From the NCBI GenBank assembly GCA_019155185.1, contig CM032818.1:793933-857932 (forward strand): a DNA stretch of 64,000 bases, given 5' to 3'. Both the position numbers and the translations under genes were made by a program. This DNA comes from Beaufortia kweichowensis (lineage: Eukaryota > Chordata > Actinopteri > Cypriniformes > Gastromyzontidae). The notes beneath the pieces are model-generated. The model made no database searches and was not told where the DNA came from. It saw only the letters and a list, made by a program, of their open reading frames with translations. Shown here piece after piece: positions 25,176 through 36,400 of this stretch; the first letter of the stretch is position 1; the number at the start of each line of letters is the position of its first letter.

Positions 25176-27683
25176 ATGAAGACTTTACTCTTTCTCATTC
25201 TGCTCTCATTATTCGCGGGTAAGTGGATTATTGTTTTTATCATCAATATTCTCAATATTTTATTACTTTCGGTTTGTCAGGACACGTGTGATTGTATTCA
25301 ATGATTATAGGTGACGCATTAAAAACGCGTGAGATTGTGTCAAGTTTTGTTTATTTGTCGATTTTTAAATGATTCACTAGTTTTTGACTTCCGTTCAGAT
25401 TTGCGTGTTAAGTTTTTTTATGTACAGTACGTGCGTGATGACGTCAGTGTGGCAGGTTTCTTGCGTTGATTTACTGATGTTTGTTAAATATATTGATAAA
25501 AACTCAAGTTGTATTATTCATTCAAGCAGTTAAAGCTCATTGTAACTAAACTCTCTGTTTATTCTCTTATTTTATCTGAATTTTTGTTTTATTTAAAATT
25601 TAGTCCACAAGAAACAAATATTGTAGTATACTTTACTAATTTACTAAGTAAACAGTTTATTCACTATAGTTAATGCTACAGAATACTATAATATACATTA
25701 ACAAAATGACTGTAAAAAAGTATTTACTATAGTACATTTACTACAGTATTTTTTCATGGGAGTGATGTCTTGTTAAAGAATGTGATTGTGTTTGATAGCT
25801 TTTACACCACAGTAAATATTGATTTGCATATAAACACACTTTAGTTATCTAATACAGACTGATGAGTGTTTGTGTTTGTGTCTGCAGGTGTGTTTTGTGT
25901 CGACACAGGTGATGTGAAGATGATGTCAGTGATGGAGGGAGATTCCATCACATTAAACACGTGTGTTAATGACATTCACATAGATAACAGAATCATGTGG
26001 ACATATGGAGATGACTCGGTGTTAGCTAAAATCGGCAAGAATCAACAGATCTCTGTACATGATGATGTTCTTGATCAGAGATTTAAAGACCGACTGAAGC
26101 TGGATGATCAGACCGCATCTCTTACCATTAAAAACATCAGGAGGAACCACTCGGGACTCTATACACTTCAAATCACCAGCATCAGAGATGGAACGTCCAA
26201 GAAAATCTTCAATCTCACTGTTATTGGTGAGTAACGCCAGTCTTTCTGGATTTACATTTTCATCTCACAATTGTTTTTTAAATAATAACCAGTGTATATA
26301 TTTGGTTTACATCAGTGATCCTATAGCCTAATCAATGTTTAAAACCAACATTAATAATTTTGTAAAACACTGAGCTTTGAATATCACCATATGTAGAACA
26401 ATGATGACAGAAACTTGTGTTTAAACTACAAAATTGTTGTCGCTGCGTGTGACAACTTGCCCCTATGTGGATAACATGGATATTGTGTATCAGCGTGTGA
26501 ACGTGTGCTCGTCTCTCCTGCAGGTGTGTTTGATCCAGAATCAGATAAACTGTGGTCAGTGTCAAAGAAAGAGGGAGAATCCGTCATTCTTCACACTAAT
26601 ATCACAGTAAACAGAGATGATCTGATACTGTGGAGGTTCAGACAACCCACCAAAGGTTGTGTTTATGACACGATCCCGTGTCAGAGTGACGTCCCTGCCA
26701 TCGCCAAACTGGACAGAGAGACCGGACGGACTTCCCTTGATGATGGTGAAGGTCAGATATTCAGCGGTCATCTGGATCTGAATGAGCACACTGGAGATTT
26801 GATCATCGGTAACATCAGACGTCAACACACGGGATTTTATCTTCTACAGATCAGCAGGAACACGGAGACGCTGTGCAGGAGATTCATCGTTACTGTCAGC
26901 GGTCAGTAGATTCATCTACAGAGTTTTACGATCATAAGAAACATTTTGTCAATTGTGTCTCCTGTGAATGTTTATGACAGAATATTATTCATATTCATGT
27001 GTTGATTTCCATCAGAATGACGAGCACTAATACACTGTTATGTGTGATTACAGAATCCAGTCAGGTGTCACACTGGGATAAAGCTGGTCCAGTATTACTG
27101 ACAGTACTGGTTCTGCTGGTCCTTTCATTTATAATATACCACTTCTACAGGAAACACCGCCGCTCACAGAATCACTCCAAATCTGAGCAGAATTCTTCCA
27201 TTACGACACACCTAGGTAATTATCTGGATGTTTTCTGTCTAATCTTTGTTTTTACAGATGGATTATGATGGAAGAAGAAAGGTTGATGTTAATCACTGTC
27301 TCCATGACTTGGAGTTTATTTTTAATATAAAGCATTCTTTGGATCTCGTCCACCGTGTTAGTTTAACCACAAGGGAAATTGTACTGTTTTATACCATTTA
27401 TTATTGGCAACTTTATCATTTGCTTAAAACAATGAATTAGGAAGCAATAATATTTACAGTTATAGCAATAGTTTCATAGTGTTTGATGTGTATGTTGTTC
27501 TAGAAACGTGACACACTGATCACTAAATCAACTAAAGCTGAATGATTTCTCTAGTTTTATACGTGTCTTGTGTTTGTTTCTGACATGTTTCATCCGTGTA
27601 AGATCACATGATCTATTAACTTGATTCTGTGTTTTCTTCCAGACGGAGGTCAAACAACACAGGAAACTCAACACAGTTCATAG
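25176..27683 (+). CDS. Gene D: two-V-domain Ig receptor with moderate tail
   Basis: Exons are: signal 25176-25218 (MKTLLFLILLSLFAG), V domain 1 25888-26226, V domain 2 26524-26901, membrane plus proximal tail 27054-27215, and final tail 27643-27683. All are phase 1, and the product is about 320 residues. Domain 1 has RIMWTYG and HSGLYTL. Domain 2 has LILWRFR and HTGFYLL plus an inserted CVYDTIPCQ loop that may form its own disulphide. The membrane segment (VLLTVLVLLVLSFIIYHFY) is uncharged and followed by RKHRR. The tail is Ser/Thr/Gln-rich and lacks tyrosine motifs. The two-V layout groups it with gene C and the minus-strand gene rather than with A, B, E and F. Ligand and signalling are unknown. 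Confidence 0.8.
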
Positions 27684-29189
27684 TCACTGAACACAGACGT
27701 GTTGATTTTAAACACAGCTAATATTTATAATGGCATTTAAAGCGACTATTACACGGCTGATCTGTAACATGTTTCATGGGATTTACATTTGATTGAACAG
27801 ACAAGCATGTTTTTATTTCAAACATCAGTTGTTTTAATGTCAGTCATTTCACACACGGTCAGTAGCAACAGTCAAAACATGAAATTGGTGCTTCATTGGT
27901 AAGATTTCCTCATAGGGTGAATTACTATTCAGTTCTTGAAATTTTCCTCAAAATGTGAAATGTTTTAGCTCACAAATCTGTGACAGATCAGAGTTCAACA
28001 CCTCTGATTCTCTCTCTTTGTGTTTTGATTGTTGTTTATTATTTTGAAAGAAAACGGGTTTCTTTTTAGCATTTCATTTTTTACTTTCTACTGTTTGTAT
28101 TGTGTATTTCGTTTATTCAACATCAAATGCTTACGCTTACCAAACAAGAAAAAACAAGTGAGGTCAGTGATTCACTCTTGTTGTGTATATATGAGAATAT
28201 ATGAGTACTGATGATCTGCTGTATGATGATGACGTAATATATGATCTTAATGCTGAATCTTTACTGCCCTCTAGTGGACAAACACTAGTAAAGCTTCTGT
28301 CATTTTAACGTAAACATGAAAAAATGACCTCAAGATTATAAAGACCACAGTCTGAAATTATGATGTCTTATAATGAAGTAAATCATATGATCAGAATGAA
28401 ATATGAATGTTAAATATGCTTTTCATTCAGATGTGTATGATATACTGCTGTCCTATAGGAATGCTCGGGTTATATAGTACACAATATATGTACATGTGTT
28501 TTATGTCAATAAATGATCAATACTTATTTCAGCAGTTCTTTGTTTTGATCTTTAGGTTAGATAGGTTTTATATAGTAGGTTTTGTGGAGAACTGTGTGTG
28601 TGTTTGCAGGACAGAGACCTGGAGAAAAGTAAAGATCTGATCAGCAAAATGATGTTAAATATGTTTAGGAACCATATGTTCAAGTATGAAGATTAATTAG
28701 GCTATAGATAGTCCTAATCAATCAGAAAACACACATTTAAGTAATGACACTCCCTTTCTAACAGCAACATTGATAAACCTGATAAACATGTTAAGTCATG
28801 TAGTCTGACAGAAGGGTGTGTTTTTTGACCATTATTTACTGTTGATGTAAATCAGGGATGGGCAACTTTCATAATGATGAGGAACAGCATTTTTTCTCCT
28901 TCATACCAGATTAGCTACTGTATTCATCTAGAGACACGTTTTACAACTTACTTTTTATTGAGGGAACTCAATATACAATGAATGCAACGAGTTTAAATAT
29001 AAAACTTGTGAAATTATGCTCATTCAAATAGCCAACTTATTAAATGAAAACAAATATATGCATTTCAACCAAGACACAAACACCCTGTTTTTGATTAGAA
29101 GCCAAATGAAAACAATTCAGTGCATACATTTCTCCAAACACATTCATTTATAGATCATTTCATGACAACATTCCTAATGCCAAATAGTC
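27684..29189. other. Intergenic region right of gene D
   Basis: I see the 3' UTR of gene D, AT-rich DNA and short open frames without domains. No gene is supported. Confidence 0.5.
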
Positions 29190-29390
29190 TTAATGAGATA
29201 CCTGTGGCTTCTCCTGCTGGTGCACAATTGAATCAATGGCAATCTGCAGTAGCTGAAAGAGATGGTCATCTGTCAGTCTGTCTTTTGATTTAATGTGCTT
29301 CATTGTTGAGAAACTACTTTCACAGATGTAAGTGCTGCCAAACATACTGAGCACAAACAGCACGCATCTCCTATTAGGGTTAATTACCAT
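29190..29390 (-). mobile_element. hAT-type transposase C-terminal fragment
   Basis: The minus frame contains MFGSTYICESSFSTMKHIKS followed by KDRLTDDHLFQLLQIA. This matches the C-terminal dimerisation (hATC) region of hAT/ZBED/GTF2IRD2-like proteins, where Y-x-CE-x-x-FS-x-M-x-x-x-KS is characteristic. There is no N-terminal BED finger or catalytic core nearby and no ATG context, so this is a dead fragment. Confidence 0.7.
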
Positions 29391-29441
29391 AGTGACCGGC
29401 AGAAACAGCGCCCTCTCCTGGTTGGAGAATTAATTACAAAC

Positions 29442-29630
29442 TTAGAATATCAGATTGATGGGATTGTTGATCACACAGCTGTATGTGTTTGTATCGTGAT
29501 ATTCCACCTCCAGAGATAGAGAGAGTCTGATGTTGAGATCAGACACACTGATGCTGGACAATAAACTGTTTCCTTTATACCAGGAGAGAGTCACATGTGA
29601 CACATTCATCACTGAACACAACAAACACAC
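29442..29630 (-). pseudogene. Orphan Ig domain-2 exon fragment
   Basis: The minus frame reads CLLCSVMNVSHVTLSWYKGN, then SLLSSISVSDLNIRLSLSLE and YHDTNTYSCVINNPI, nearly the same as domain 2 of gene F. It opens after a degenerate TCA (poly-Ser) repeat and breaks off just before the last strand. It has no signal, domain-1 or membrane exon, and lies between a hAT fragment and a foldback element. It is on the strand opposite to D, E and F. It is a pseudogenic remnant or donor sequence for gene conversion. Confidence 0.8.
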
Positions 29631-29667
29631 ATGATGATGATGATGATGAACATTGTGTTATGTATTT

Positions 29668-29870
29668 ATGTATTCATAAATGACACAATACTGCACGTGA
29701 CTGACAGAATGTAAAATCATTTGTTTTTATAGTGAAATGACCATCATCTGACGTCATGAAATGACAGGGTCATGTGATAGTGACCTCTAGTGTTCATGTG
29801 TGGAAACTGCAGGAAATATGATTTTACATTCTGTCAGTCACGTGCAGTATTGTGTCATTTATGAATACAT
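29668..29870. mobile_element. Foldback element with 53-bp perfect arms
   Basis: The left arm 29668-29720 (ATGTATTCATAAATGACACA...) is the reverse complement of the right arm 29818-29870. The spacer is about 97 bp. It abuts the orphan domain-2 exon and could have contributed to its truncation. Confidence 0.75.
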
Positions 29871-30585
29871 AATCATTGAAATACAAATCATTTATATCGT
29901 TTCTGAATTAAAATAAGCAGTTAAAATAAGGTGTTGACATTAAATATATGTTAATGTAAAATAAAAATCTCAAACAAAGCTTAAATAACACAGTTAGTCG
30001 AGCTGTAGCTTTTATATGACATTATAAAATAAAACATGATATTTTAGATGTTTATGTTGTTTAATTATTGTCATTTGACTGTTGTGTGTGTAAAGGTGAA
30101 TGAGTATTGAGCGTCTATAGACTGACCACAGATGGAGGAGGAACTGAACTTCATGTTCAGATGTGGTTTTCAGCAGAAACTTTAACAATACATTTAGCAT
30201 CATGTTGTCTAGATGAATATATGGCACATTTTACATCATATATATCAGCTGTGTGTGTTTGTGAAGTTCTAGCAGATTCTCTGTCTAATAAGATCTGTAG
30301 ATATTATACAAAGAGTCATATTTCACAACACGACAGGAAGAAACCTTTAAGAAGTTCTGCCTTTAAACACACGTGTCAGAGATTGAAACACATTTCTATT
30401 ATAAATGTCTCTGTGTTTTTAAGTGTTTTTTTCTGGAGTGATGATGACTGAGGGGGTGGGCGTGATTTATCAAAGACCCCACATGCACACACACACCCGC
30501 CACCAAACCTTATAGGGACATTGAGTGTGTTCAAATGCTTTTTCTTCCTCATTTAACAGTTTACAGAGAAAATAAAAGAGCAAGA

Positions 30586-31262
30586 ATGGCAGAAAATCTG
30601 CTTTGTGTAATCGTGTTGCTGTGTTTGGGGCATTTAGACCGTAAGTGATTCTTACTATGTTTTAATGTGTTATTCTGTAGATACACAGTAAACTGTTGCA
30701 GGATTTCCATTGGCTATTATACTTCCTCTTATATGATTGTTGATCACTTTAATGTGTCATTCAGGTCTATGTGTGTACATATGGTGTTTAGTTCTGTTTA
30801 AATCATCTTTATAATATAATGTTTGTCTCTGTGCAGATGTGTTTGGTGATGAAGTGAAGTCAGTGTCAGTGACTGAAGGAGATTCTGTTACTCTTCACAC
30901 TGATACTGATATACAGACACATGATGTGATTGAATGGATGTTTGGTGTTCAGACTCCAGATGAGATTATAGCTGAATTCAATAGAGAAGACAATATTAAA
31001 ACATTTAACAATGAGACATTCAAGAATCACTTACAGCTGAATGATCAGACCGGATCTCTGATCATCACAAACATCACGACTCAACACACTGGACTTTATA
31101 CAGCAGAAATCACCAGAAAACCTTCTGTCCTCATCAGACACTTCAAAGTTACTGTCTATGGTGAGATAAGAAATGCATTTGAATTGTATAAAAAAATCTG
31201 GATTTCTGATTCCTGACAAATATTTTTCAGCTCGTCTGTCTGTTCCTGTCATCACCAGCAAC

Positions 31263-31341
<79 letters not shown>

Positions 31342-31757
31342 GTGTGTTTGTGTGTTCAGTGATGAATGTGTCACATGTGACTCTCTCCTGGTATAAAGGA
31401 AACAGTTTATTCTCCAACATCAGTGTGTCTGATCTTCATACAACCGTATCTATACATCTAGTGGTGGAATATGACGACAACAACACATACAGCTGTGTGA
31501 TCAACAATCCCATCACAAACATCACACAACATCTCAACATCACTGATGTCTGTCACACGTGTTCAGGTGAGACACTATTTTATATAAAAATGTCATTGTT
31601 TGTCTCCCACATTTAATGTTAAAACACAAACATATCTTTTTTGTCTTCAGTTGTTGTTCACAGTTGTGGTTTTACTGAAGCTGTGATCCGATTGGTCGTC
31701 TCTGCTCTAGTGGGCGTGGCTACTGTTGCTGTTCTGCTTTATGACATCACATCCTGA
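30586..31757 (+). CDS. Gene E: two-domain Ig receptor, CD2/SLAM-like, short tail (activating-type)
   Basis: Exons are: signal 30586-30640 (MAENLLCVIVLLCLGHLD), V-like domain 1 30837-31160, C2-like domain 2 31231-31566, and membrane plus stop 31651-31757. Together they give an uninterrupted 273-residue product with all phases matching. Domain 1 has VIEWMFG and HTGLYTA and no Cys pair. Domain 2 has CVFVCSVMN...NTYSCVINN, interrupted before its first strand by a run of 25 Ser codons. The membrane segment TEAVIRLVVSALVGVATVAVLLY contains an Arg, and the tail ends after YDITS. An Arg in the membrane with no tail suggests partnership with an ITAM adaptor (known for many receptor families; inferred here). 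Domain 1 and the following intron are almost identical to those of gene F. A TTCCTC-rich promoter lies just upstream. Confidence 0.85.
31266..31340 (+). repeat. In-frame (TCA)25 microsatellite encoding poly-Ser in gene E domain 2
   Basis: Twenty-five TCA codons lie between an N-C and C-V-F-V-C in the domain-2 exon. Genes A, B and F carry shorter TCA runs in the same position. Perfect trinucleotide repeats are expected to vary in length between alleles. Confidence 0.95.
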
Positions 31758-32209
31758 TGAGAATCATCATCAACTGCTGATCAATCTGATATTCTAAAAC
31801 TATTAAAATATTTTCTTTTGTTGCTTTGTTAAAATATTGTAAACTGATCAAAAATCTAAAAGTAAAAATGTATTTTAACCAATTACAATATCTGTATGTT
31901 ATAATAATAAGAATATACCAATTATATCATATAAAAAATAAACGACTTGACTTTCACACATAGTTTACGTGTTAGTTTCACACAATGTGTTTTTTGGTGG
32001 GGGGTGCAGACAGCCGTTAACTATAGACAGTTTTTTCTATGATCATCAGGAAGTCTCAACCACAACAAACCCCATCAATCCTGACTGAATGTGTGATAAA
32101 GAGTCAACAGATCTAATAATAACTGATCAACTACAATCAATCATTCAGATCAAAATCAATCTTCATCATAGATCATGTAAATATGATTGGAGTACCTGCA
32201 GTTTGATGT
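31758..32209. other. 3' flank of gene E
   Basis: AT-rich sequence with AATAAA-like signals near 31935-31945, consistent with gene E polyadenylation. No other feature is seen. Confidence 0.5.
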
Positions 32210-33360
32210 GAACACACAGGACTATTGCAACTATTGCAATGCATCTCCTGGCTACCAGTGGCTCATTAAATTTAAATCATTAATGCTGACTTTCAAAACC
32301 ATCACAAACTCTTCTCTTTTAACTCTCTTCTACACACCTACAACCCTCCAGAACCCTTGGCCCATACCAGGCCCACTCCATCCAGAACCCACCCATCCAG
32401 AACCCCTGCGCCAAATCCAGAACCCTGCTCGACTCCATCCAGAACCCTGCGCTCAACCCATCCAGAACAAACTCATTCAGAACCCTCATCAACCCTCCAG
32501 AACCCTCGCCGCTCAGGCATCCAGAACACCTACAACCCGGACCCATCCAGAACCCTAAAACGACCCATCCAGAACCCTGGCCAACCCATCCAGAACCCTG
32601 CCCAGAACCCCTGCTCTCACCCATCCAGAACCCTGCGCCAGCCCATCCAGAACTCGACCCATCCAGAGCAGACCCATCCAGAACCCTGCTCTCACTCCAT
32701 CCAGAACCCCCTGACCCATCCAGAACCCTGCCTCACTCCATCCAGAACCTCGCGCTCACCCATCCAGAACCTAAACAGGCCATCCAGAACCCTGCTCTCC
32801 ACCCATCCAGAACCCTGCGCCGACCCATCCAGAACCTCCTGCATGCCGACCATCCAGAACCCTGAACCATCCAGAACCCTGCGCTCAGCCCATCCAGAAC
32901 CCCCAAGGCTCGACCCATCCAGAACCCTGCGCTCGACCCATCCAGAACCCTGCGCTCGACCCATCCAGAACCCTGCGCTCAGCCCATCCAGAACCCTGCG
33001 CTCAGTGAATGAACGTGGACTGGTGTTTCCCTCACAGAAGGCACTAAATCTCTCTCTCGCTCTTTCTCCTTCTCTGTTCTCTGCTTGTGGAATAATCTCA
33101 CTAACACAATCTCATCTGTCACATCCCTCACCTCCTTTAAGAGACAGATAAAAACACAAACACCTGACATCATAATAAAACCTCTTATCTTTCCTCTACA
33201 GGTATTTATCTATCACTGTGAAACATTGTAAACTTAGTAAAGCACTTCTTTATACTATTGTTTCCTCTTTTGATGTGTCGCTTCATTGTCTCCTAATATT
33301 TGTAAGTTGCTTTGGATAAAAGCGTCAGATAAATGACTAAATGTAAATGTTATCATGTAG
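32210..33360 (+). mobile_element. Non-LTR retrotransposon 3' end, split by a minisatellite
   Basis: The left part (about 32230-32340) translates to WLIKFKSLMLTFKTITNSS, matching the RINFKILTLVFKALHNS-type block near the C terminus of fish LINE reverse transcriptases. The right part (about 33085-33160) translates to LWNNLTNTISSVTSLTSFKR, matching the LWNxLPxxIRxxxSLxxFK end. It is followed by the common 3' tail GTAAGTTGCTTTGGATAAAAGCG (33302-33324) and AAATGACTAAATGTAAATG. Between the two lies a GC-rich minisatellite (32345-33010). The element is dead and 5'-truncated. Its exact clade is uncertain. Confidence 0.65.
32345..33010. repeat. GC-rich minisatellite, units of about 18-24 bp (CCATCCAGAACCCTGCGCT)
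   Basis: About 32 copies of CCATCCAGAACCCT, with spacers such as GCGCTCGAC or GCTCTCA, occupy the interior of the LINE fragment. The 264-codon plus frame across it (Pro/Ser/Arg/Thr-rich) and the Gly/Trp-rich minus frames are products of the repeat. Confidence 0.95.
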
Positions 33361-34084
33361 ATTAAATGTGAGACAGGTCACAGATCAGTGAGTCAAAGTG
33401 AAACCTGTTGTGGTCTCATCACACATGTGGTTTCATCTGTCCAAACGTTCCTCACAGCTCATCTATTAATATGTGTTTGTGGTGGGTTTGCGTGTCTTTC
33501 GTTTTCTGGTGAAAGGTTTCTTCTGTTCCACTCATCATCATCATCTCCGTCATTTGCACATTAATTAAAAATCATTTACTGAGAAATAAAACATTATATT
33601 CATCAACACTGATGTTTTATAACAGTCAGACATGTGTCACAGGTCAGAGGTCAAACAGAGTTAAGAGGTCAAACACATCCTCACATATAAAGCCTTAAAG
33701 GATGTTAAGGTTATAGCAGATCATTCAATGGACAGGTCTTAAGAGCAGTTTATTGGCATTTACATATTTGATCTAAAACAGCTTATAGTGAAAGTTTGTG
33801 TGTTTTCTCTCAGATTTGAACCCATCAGTTTTTCACTGTTAACACACTTTTCTTCTGGCCTTTATAAACTTTACTCTTCAACTAAATATATTACAATAAT
33901 AGACGAGTCAGTTTTTGCTCTTTTCCATAAAGACTCTTTCTGATACGCGCAGATGAAGCGCGTGCGCGTCTGTGCGCGTTCACGCGAGCGGCTGTGTAAG
34001 TGCTGCTGCAGGAGAGAGAAACACATTCATTGATGTTCACTGTCACGTTTCTGACTCGTAGTTTCTCACAAACCTTCACAGAAT
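33361..34084. promoter_or_regulatory. 5' flank and probable promoter of gene F
   Basis: The left part is ordinary intergenic DNA. The segment 33925-34015 is CpG-rich (alternating CGCGTGCGCG) in an AT-rich setting, and is followed by a pyrimidine-poor leader into the signal ATG at 34085. A promoter is inferred from position and composition only. Confidence 0.4.
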
Positions 34085-34824
34085 ATGATTCGTGTCATAG
34101 TTCTTCTGCTCTTGTGTTTGGGTCATTTGGACGGTAAGAGACTTTGATTTCCTTTTTACACATTTACAAACTCACATAATATTCCTTGCTTTACAAAAAC
34201 TCATTTCTTATATGAACATGATCATGTAATATGCATTAATTATATATTTGATCTTTTTTTAACACGCTTATAAAACTTAATTTACTGTGATGTGATATTA
34301 ACAGAACATGTTTCTGATGACATTGAGACTTTTAATGTCAGTAATGTTTGTGTTTGTGTTTGTGTATCTTCAGATGTGTTTGGTGATGAAGTGAAGTCAG
34401 TGTCAGTGACTGAAGGAGATTCTGTTACTCTTCACACTGATACTGATATACAGACACATGATGAGATTGAATGGATGTTTGGTGTTCAGACTCCAGATGA
34501 GATTATAGCTGAATTCAATAGAGAAGACAATATTAAAACATTTAACAATGAGACATTCAAGAATCACTTACAGCTGAATGATCAGACCGGATCTCTGATC
34601 ATCACAAACATCACGACTCAACACACTGGACTTTATAAAGCAGAAATCAACAGAAAACCTTCTGTCCTCATCAGACACTTCAATGTTACTGTCTATGGTG
34701 AGATAAGAAATGCATTTGAATTGTATAAAAAAAAATCTGGATTTCTGATTCCTGACAAATATTTTTCAGCTCGTGCCTGTTCTGTCACCAGAGACTGTTC
34801 ATCATCACATCATCAACATCATTC

Positions 34825-34865
<41 letters not shown>

Positions 34866-35841
34866 GTGTGTTGTTGTGTTCAGTGATGAATGTGACACAT
34901 GTGACTCTCTCCTGGTATAAAGGAAACAGTTTATTGTCCAGCATCAGTGTGTCTGATCTCAACATCAGACTCTCTCTATCTCTGGAGGTGGAATATCACG
35001 ACAACAACACATACAGCTGTGTGGTCAACAATCCCATCACAAACATCACACAACATCTCAACATCACACAACATCTCAACATCAATCAGACGTGTTCAGG
35101 TGAGACTATATATATATATATGTGCTGGTGACGACACAACTTGCGATCATAGTTGGCTAATGATGGTTTTGGGAAACACACCCCATAAATGATGCAAAAC
35201 TAATGAAGACTAAAAGAGAAGAACTAGAAAAATATATGAACAGAACTATGACAAGAAATAACTTAATACATAATAAAGTAAAATAACAGACATGAGCACA
35301 GAACACAAACACTGTTTCTTTGATAAAATTTAATTTGGTGATTGTTTTCTTTTCAAATGAATGAATATTTTTAACAGGGTCGACAGACAGACATCTGATA
35401 ACACTCATCTGTTGTGCTGCTGGATTTCTGATGATTGTAGCTGCAGTTCTGATGTTATACACAAAACACAGAAATACAGATCAAGATGGTAACATTTACC
35501 ATAATATATCTATATACACACACACAATATATCAGTATGTAAGTGAAAAACATGCATTTATATGACTGCAGCTGAAACAGATCAGACGGGTGAACAGGAA
35601 ATCACTTACGCAGATCCAACATTCTGTAAGAGACAAACATGTATATACAGTATTAGATAGAACTATTATTTGATATACGTTTGCTTTATTGTAAGTGTTA
35701 CTTTTACAAAAACTGTTTACTTTTGACTTTGTTTATGTTCAGCAACTAGCAAAGTGTGTATCTTCTGTATGTGTGTTTATGTGTCAGAGATCTGCAGTGG
35801 AGGATGATGAGGTGTTGTATGCAGGTGTCATGAGACGATGA
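34085..35841 (+). CDS. Gene F: two-domain Ig receptor, CD2/SLAM-like, ITIM-type tail (inhibitory-type)
   Basis: Exons are: signal 34085-34133 (MIRVIVLLLLCLGHLDG), V-like domain 1 34374-34697, C2-like domain 2 34770-35099, membrane 35378-35488, tail 35572-35625, and final tail about 35750-35841. The first five are clear. The last acceptor (CTAG at 35746-35749) is chosen because it keeps the frame into VLYAGVMRR and a stop; a nearer CAG would give a stop. The product is about 319 residues. Domain 2 has CVLLCSVMN...NTYSCVVNN, preceded by a Ser/His run. The membrane helix LITLICCAAGFLMIVAAVLMLY is uncharged. The tail has EITYADPTF and VLYAGV; the latter fits the ITIM pattern V-x-Y-x-x-V, which recruits SHP phosphatases in known receptors. 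Domain 1 differs from gene E at four nucleotides, all changing residues. Confidence 0.8.
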
Positions 35842-36400
35842 TCAAACTCACTGTGATTCCTCATGTCACATGACTGCAAATATGTTATTTACATTTGTTT
35901 TGTGACATTTACACCCTGAAATACTAACTATGTGGTGTACATTATATTAGAGAATTATTATTGATGATCTAATAAATGTGGCTGTCAGTATTTGTTCAAT
36001 AGTAATGTAATGCAGTAAACGAATCTGAAAAATCTATTTTCCAACCAATGGTAGTTCTTTGTACTCCTAGACTTCAGTGCAAGTTAACTCATGAATAAAA
36101 CACAGTACTACAAAGTGTTGAATAGCTAAAAATATGTATAATTCTATGATTAGTCATGTTTAACCTTAAATAACCACAACAAATTCCTTGTGTGTCTGCA
36201 CACACTTGGCGAATAAAGTGAATTCTGATTCTGAAAGTGAATCAAAATGAAAGTGTGTCACAATGACATTTTTTGACAGAATTGTTCCATAAAAACTCTT
36301 TATTGAACATGAACATCTGAAAAATCTTTCTGCTTCACAAAAGGTTATTTGTTATTTAGACTATAAAAAGTTAAGAAAGAGATGGAGCACCTTGAAAAAC
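35842..36400. other. 3' flank of gene F with a LINE/SINE tail remnant
   Basis: The text around 36180-36240 (TTCCTTGTGTGTCTGCACAC, then GGCGAATAAAGTGAATTCTG and ATTCTGAAAG) resembles the 3' end of a fish retroposon that ends in ATTCTG-type repeats. Otherwise nothing is seen up to the gap. Confidence 0.45.

Noticed and set aside
32357..33151. 264-codon Pro/Ser/Arg/Thr-rich open frame
   Set aside because: It is translation of the CCATCCAGAACCCT minisatellite; the frame persists only because of repeat composition, and it has no domain.
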